Assembly: GCA_021464525.1 (NCBI GenBank)
Contig: JADRCO010000007.1
Coordinates: forward strand, 26,855-90,854
Length of the DNA stretch: 64,000 nucleotides
Source: Rhizophagus sp. LPA8_4_AMF
Taxonomy: Eukaryota; Glomeromycota; Glomeromycetes; Glomerales; Glomeraceae
Reading direction: 5' to 3'
Shown here: in pieces, positions 59,103-64,000 of the stretch
Layout of the letters: each line of letters begins with the position of its first letter
Numbering within the stretch: position 1 is the first letter of the stretch
Notes under the pieces: generated by a model
The model's input: the letters and a program-made list of their open reading frames with translations, nothing else
What the model was told of the DNA's origin: nothing
Database searches by the model: none
Position numbers and translations under genes: made by a program

Positions 59103-62100
59103 GCATTCTTCATTGATCACAACATTGTATTTTTGAATTGCAGTATTGCACAATATTAGTATAAATATTGCAAATTGCAAAAATCATTTATTTTAATGAG
59201 TCTTACTTTAAAGAAAAATAATTCAATTGCAAATCTTATCTATTTTTATTTTTATTTTTTTGCTGAAAATATTTTGATTGTGAAAAAAAATCATTTTTTA
59301 TTACCATTTTGTATTTTTCTTATATCATGATATCATTGCATTGTTCACAAGATGATATCCTTCAATACGTCAGCAAAATAAATTATACTTTGTGTGATTT
59401 TCAACTTACATGTGTAGAAAAGGTGCACATGCATCAATGCTATCATGAAGTTGTTGTGGCCATTGAGATTGTGGTTGCAAAGGCTGCCAATGTTTAATAA
59501 AAGAATTCTGTTTATTGTGATCTTGAGAAGACATTTTTAAAAACTTGTTTGATGATTTCTACAGGTTAAAAAATGTAAGTCAAAAAATTTTTTTTTACTC
59601 AATTACATTTTTTTTTATTTAAATCATTTCGGTTAATTCCTTTTTTGTATTAATCTTACTAAAGTCCTAACTGGTTTCTTGTTTTAATTCAAATATGATT
59701 CCCTGATTTTAAACAAATAATCAAATATTCAATAGCAAATTGCAGAGCACCTTCATCATGATTTAGAACTGATCAAGGCAAATTGATAATTTTGAGTTTT
59801 CCAATACTGTCGTTTAAATTTTAGGATATAAACATGGAGATAAAGGATTTTCACATGTTTGTAAATGCTAAATAAAATATAATAAAATTTATCATTAATT
59901 AAATAACTACATGTAGAAACAAAAACATTCATCTTTCTAAGAAAGTTTGAGAATATCAAAATACCTTATTTTTCTCTTTATAATATGGTTTATTTGAATG
60001 ATCGTATTTTTCATTTCTTAACGTTAACTGTTAAACGTTAAAGATAATAACCATTTCAAGTTATTATGGAAGAACTAGAGTTCCAAATATGCAACCCAAA
60101 ATAATCTGCATGGACCTGCATGGATCTGCATAATATAAATAATACAATTGAAGGTATTGTAAAAATTTGAATTGCTGTATAAATAGTACTTTAAAATTAA
60201 CCCAAAATTTTAACCTGACCCGATCTGACCCGTTAAGAACACTAGAAAGAACGAAGCATTCTAACTGTAAAAATACGACCTTTTTAATATTAGTAAAATA
60301 TTTTATTAGTATATTTGACAATAATTAATTTTATTTAGTTATATTAATATTTTTTTCTTTGTTCTTTTATTCACATTCTTGAAATTTCATAAAAAAAAAT
60401 TAACTTTACCATCTGACCTATTAGATTTATAAGTAGAATGTTACTAAGTCCTTTTATTTATTCTAGTTTTCAGATATGAGACTTTAGATCTTTAGAATTA
60501 TTGAAAATGGTTTAGGAATTTGTAAGCTTCTCATATCCACCAATTGGAAAAATAATATGTGATATTTTAATAATGTTTGATGGGTTTTTAGCTGTGTGTA
60601 ACTTTTGCCAATCGGCTGATATGTATGATTTTTTTAAGCTAAATATTTCTGAAATCACATGCTTGTGATTTTTTTTAAATTGTGAAAACCTGATATAACC
60701 ATGTTAATATAGAATATGAGAATTCTCTTCTAATAAAATAAATGTTAATATCAAATACAGTTAATAATTTATTTTTCTTTTTTTTTTTCTGTAGCACATG
60801 TTATACTTTATTAAAGTTAATGTGATAACAAATTGTATAAAAATGAATCTAACTATCTAATATAATTAAGTACAACACCATCCGTTATTCTAGTGAACCC
60901 CATATATGTACTGTTAGTGGAATCTTATTCCTGTATAGGTAGGATTGTAGATCTACAACCCATCTTAGCGGAACTGCCTCATAGTCTAAGGAGCTTGACG
61001 TCAAAGGACCTGCTGCACTGCAATTTTATAACCCCCACTGACCTTCCAAAATATAAAAGGTATACTGCTAATTTACATAACTCCATTGTCTTCTATGTAC
61101 GATTGCTGAAGTAAGAATTTCTCTTAATAATATGCAAATAACTCAGTTGATATAAGAATCCTCCAGCCTATCACATGGTAATGTTGTTAATTCTTTCACT
61201 GACATATACGGTAGGCTTGATAAATCCATCCAAAAGTATTAAGTTGGTAATTGTAGATAGAACTCCAATTAAAAATAAATGTTGAGAAAACCAAGAGCTC
61301 TACACCTTTCAAACTAAAATAATAGATGAAAATAACAAATCCACTCAAGAAAATTCTATAGTAAAAAGTAAGATAAAAAAGAAATAAAAAAAGCAAAAAA
61401 TAAAAACAAAAAAGAAAATGAAATCTATATAAAATGAAAAAATAAAACCAAAAAAGAAAACAGTAATACCAAAGTAAGTCGTCCATTTATCTCTGTACTT
61501 TTTTTGTCACGGTGTAAAGAATCATCCAAAAATGAGCTACAAATCCAAATACACATCCAATTTAAAAGTATTAGCGAGTAATGTCCTATTCGAGTGTAGG
61601 AGGGTCCAGGGTTAAACGTTTATCCAATAAAAGTCATAATCCAAAAAAGAGTATAGACCATACACATCACATGATATTTGTTATTGTTGATTTCATATGT
61701 AAGAATTATCTTTGTTCGTGATAATACGTGCCAAAAATGCGTTCAGGTCAAAATCGGAAGGAGGCTTAGTTTGTGGTGTAATACAGCTTTTCAAATAAGG
61801 CCAACTAAGTAAATACACCCTTTTGGGAAAAGGGTGGGAGAGAAAAATGAAAAGAAGGCAGAGAGAGAGGCGGCAAAGACAAAAAAAATGTCCAAAAATC
61901 TTTCAAAATCGATAACTGCGTGTTTAAGATATATTATTCGTAAATGTTCTAGTTTCTTATTAGTTTTATCTAACTATTTAACTAAGAGGTGATAACATAT
62001 AGGACCGTTGGTATAGTCACAAGTGTTATTTAAGAAACAAAAAAGTTCTCGTTTTCCAGGGCTTCTTGTACTCTTTCCATAATGTTTCGTTAAGTCTGGT

Positions 62101-62973
62101 AATATCACTTAAGTTTAGAAGACACAGTACTCCATAATATATTCACTTAGAATAATAACTTATTGCTATAGGTTATTTGCAAACCTGGAATAAAATCTAA
62201 CAGTCAGTCTACTAAGGCTTACTGAGGATAAAAACCTCGAAAAAAACTATTTAAAGAGAATAAAACAAATAAAGAACAGTGTATATTAAAAGCTTAAGGT
62301 GTATTTATTATAAAGAAAATAAAGAAAAATAAGGAAAAATAAAAATTTTTTAACAAAAAAATATTAGTAAAAAAATGGTCATAAACGTGACCAAAAAGAA
62401 TTTCAGTTAATAATTATAAAAGTAAAAAATAATTTTTATTATGAATAAAATTATTTAGCAAAAGCTTATGCATAATTGCAGAATGATTTGATAAATTATA
62501 AATGGCGTCAATTTTAATTTCATTAAGACATCATGGAATTTTTTGATAAAACCAGTGTAAAAAATTATAAAATTCGTTATATCTTAAAGCAACAATAATT
62601 AACAAAAGTAATTATTAAATATTCAAAATGTATAATATAATAAATTATTGACATAATGCATATTGAAATTTCAATTCAAATAAAAAACAAAAACATAACA
62701 TTATGCAAAAATTTATTTGATAAAGTCATTTTAATATAAATTATAAGCATTTCATTTAACAGTCATTTATTCTTACAATTTGAGAAATGTTATTTGTATT
62801 TAATTAATAATGTATTGTTTTCATTAAGATGTTATCTATTATGTCAAACCATTTATTGAAGAAGAATAATATATTTCTTCTGGTTTATTGACGATGCATG
62901 ATTAACAAATTAATTATTATTCATGGATAAATGCAATAAATTTATCCAGTCGGCTCACCCTCTTAGAAGGAGG
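59103..62973. other. gene-free, repeat debris
   Basis: 3.9 kb with no convincing exon. Notable pieces: a short direct repeat TCTGCATGGACCTGCATGGATCTGCA region at 60099-60131, a GC-richer island at 60890-61060 and a chance-like hairpin CACCCTTTT/AAAAGGGTG at 61817-61837. Confidence 0.4.
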
Positions 62974-63093
62974 TAGTGATCTTACATAGCTTTCATTAAT
63001 TATTTCATTTTATTTTATATATCAGTATGTTGTAATTATTGCTTTTATGTAAGTGATCAAGATTGCACCGCTATATAAAATAAAATAAAAAAA
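62974..63093 (-). repeat. dispersed repeat, copy 2
   Basis: Reverse complement of 49862-49980 with few mismatches, starting AGTGATCTTACATAGCTTTC and including TGATCAAGATTGCACCGC. The two copies face each other about 13 kb apart. Confidence 0.85.
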
Positions 63094-63239
63094 ATAAATA
63101 AATACAACAAATTCAAATTATCAAATGCACAAAATACTTAGTTATTCAAATATAAGACAATTTATTATAATGCAAATTCTTTGTATTAACCTTTTTAAAA
63201 CATTAAATATACAAGACAGTCCTTATATGCTCTTCACAC

Positions 63240-63620
63240 TGGTCAAAATCAATACTATCAGGTATATATTGGGTACATGATATGTGTAAAATATGTGAGA
63301 GATATATGCATGATATTTAATAAAACTACACATATCAGATATCCGATATGTGTAATATAAATGTAGAAATTCAGTGACATATATTATGCATATAATACAC
63401 ACATCTTATACATATCGGGTAGTAAAATTTCAGTTACATATCATATTTATATCATCAACATATCGGGTATTTAATATATTTTAATAAATATCACACAGAT
63501 ATTATACACTTATTATCAGATATATCCTATATGTATCTGAAATTATCAAATATTTAATTAAACTAATATTATTGGACACATATCAGGCATAATTTTCACA
63601 TATATCAGATAGCTGAAAAA
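63240..63620. repeat. ATATCAG/CTGATAT palindromic repeat block
   Basis: Many copies of CATATCAG, CATATCGGG and CAGATATCC-like words in both orientations, for example ACATATCAGATATCCGATAT around 63330. Similar words occur at 47150 and 49985-50240. Probably degenerate MITE sequence. Confidence 0.6.
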
Positions 63621-63624
63621 TGTG

Positions 63625-63910
63625 CAGTCAGACCTCTATAAATGCATCCCCTTAGGATCGAGTATAAGCGTGCATTTAGAGAAAGTGTGCATTTATAGAT
63701 ACATATAAATTTATATGATATTACTCTAAAATTAAGGTAATACAAATATTTTATAAGTAATTATATGAAATTTTTTTATAAAACATGCATTTACAGAATA
63801 TATATATATAAAACGTGCATTTAGCATTAAGGCTCAAGTTGGAACTAGATAAAAGATGTATTTGTAGAGGGTGTACATTTATAGAAGATGCACTTATGGA
63901 GGTCTAACTG
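63625..63910. mobile_element. 286-bp MITE with CAGTTAGACCTC ends
   Basis: The left end CAGTCAGACCTCTATAAATG and the reverse complement of the right end CAGTTAGACCTCCATAAGTG form terminal inverted repeats. TA follows the right end (63911-63912); the left flank is TG, perhaps mutated. The interior repeats TGCATTTA words. CAGT-type ends fit Tc1/mariner/pogo elements. Confidence 0.75.
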
Positions 63911-64000
63911 TAGCATTTATGGAGTAATAGGTTGTTGATTTAATAATATTATTAATTTATAATTTAAATACAATTGTAATTTAAAGATAATTTAATTCAT

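Noticed and set aside
59309-59497. His/Cys-containing 62-codon frame
   Set aside because: Looked like a zinc-binding peptide (several C and H) but has no spacing pattern and no exon continuation.
61817-61837. CACCCTTTT-GGG-AAAAGGGTG hairpin resembling a bacterial terminator
   Set aside because: The context is eukaryotic, no gene ends there and no T-tract follows.
1-64000. CRISPR arrays, tRNA or rRNA genes
   Set aside because: No regularly spaced identical repeats of CRISPR type; no cloverleaf with paired arms and a GGTTCRA-type B box was found by eye.

Overview
The window looks like a nuclear contig from a very AT-rich fungus, most likely an arbuscular mycorrhizal fungus (Glomeromycotina, Rhizophagus-like). 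This is an inference. It rests on short GT-AG introns (mostly about 60-110 nt), long A/T homopolymers, genuine eukaryotic housekeeping genes (FCF1, an APSES/MBF transcription factor, a Mediator MED1-like subunit), a lone F-box/LRR protein, a TRP-like channel, and extensive decayed transposon debris. No rRNA, tRNA, CRISPR or prokaryotic operon signal was seen. All multi-exon models were assembled by hand by matching splice sites, phase and protein continuity; each gives an uninterrupted reading frame.

Layout. 1-16 kb holds four dispersed members of an unrecognised family of intronless, Asn/Gln-rich, probably disordered proteins that share one short conserved motif (FEIPGFEIIIRPKS-like). One member is frameshifted, and at least two further relics lie between them. 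Interleaved with the first member are a Fic1/Inn1-like C2-domain protein with a Pro/Tyr-rich tail (3.4-5.0 kb, +) and a DUF218/YdcF-like membrane protein (5.35-6.8 kb, -). 18.5-20.1 kb is an F-box/LRR gene. 21.5-25.2 kb is a 16-exon MED1-like gene carrying a MITE in one intron. 25.8-32.2 kb is a TE graveyard with a Helitron Rep/helicase relic, a nested MITE and a decayed multi-kb coding relic.

32.5-46.3 kb is the dense conserved block: an unrecognised 315-aa protein (-), FCF1 (+), an MBF/Swi4-Mbp1-type APSES-ankyrin factor (-), a small winged-helix (HARE-HTH-like) protein (+) and an MBIP-like protein (-). 46.4-55 kb is gene-empty and packed with TA-flanked MITEs, including a 1.4-kb element with a 119-bp minisatellite. 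55-59.1 kb is a divergent pair: a TRP-like ion-channel protein (-) and a seven-TM-like protein (+). 59.1-64 kb is again repeats without a convincing gene.

Functionally, several genes concern transcription (MED1, MBF factor, winged-helix protein, MBIP/ATAC-type subunit) and ribosome biogenesis (FCF1), but nothing suggests they act as a cluster. The candidate for something undescribed is the FEIPG-motif family at the left end.
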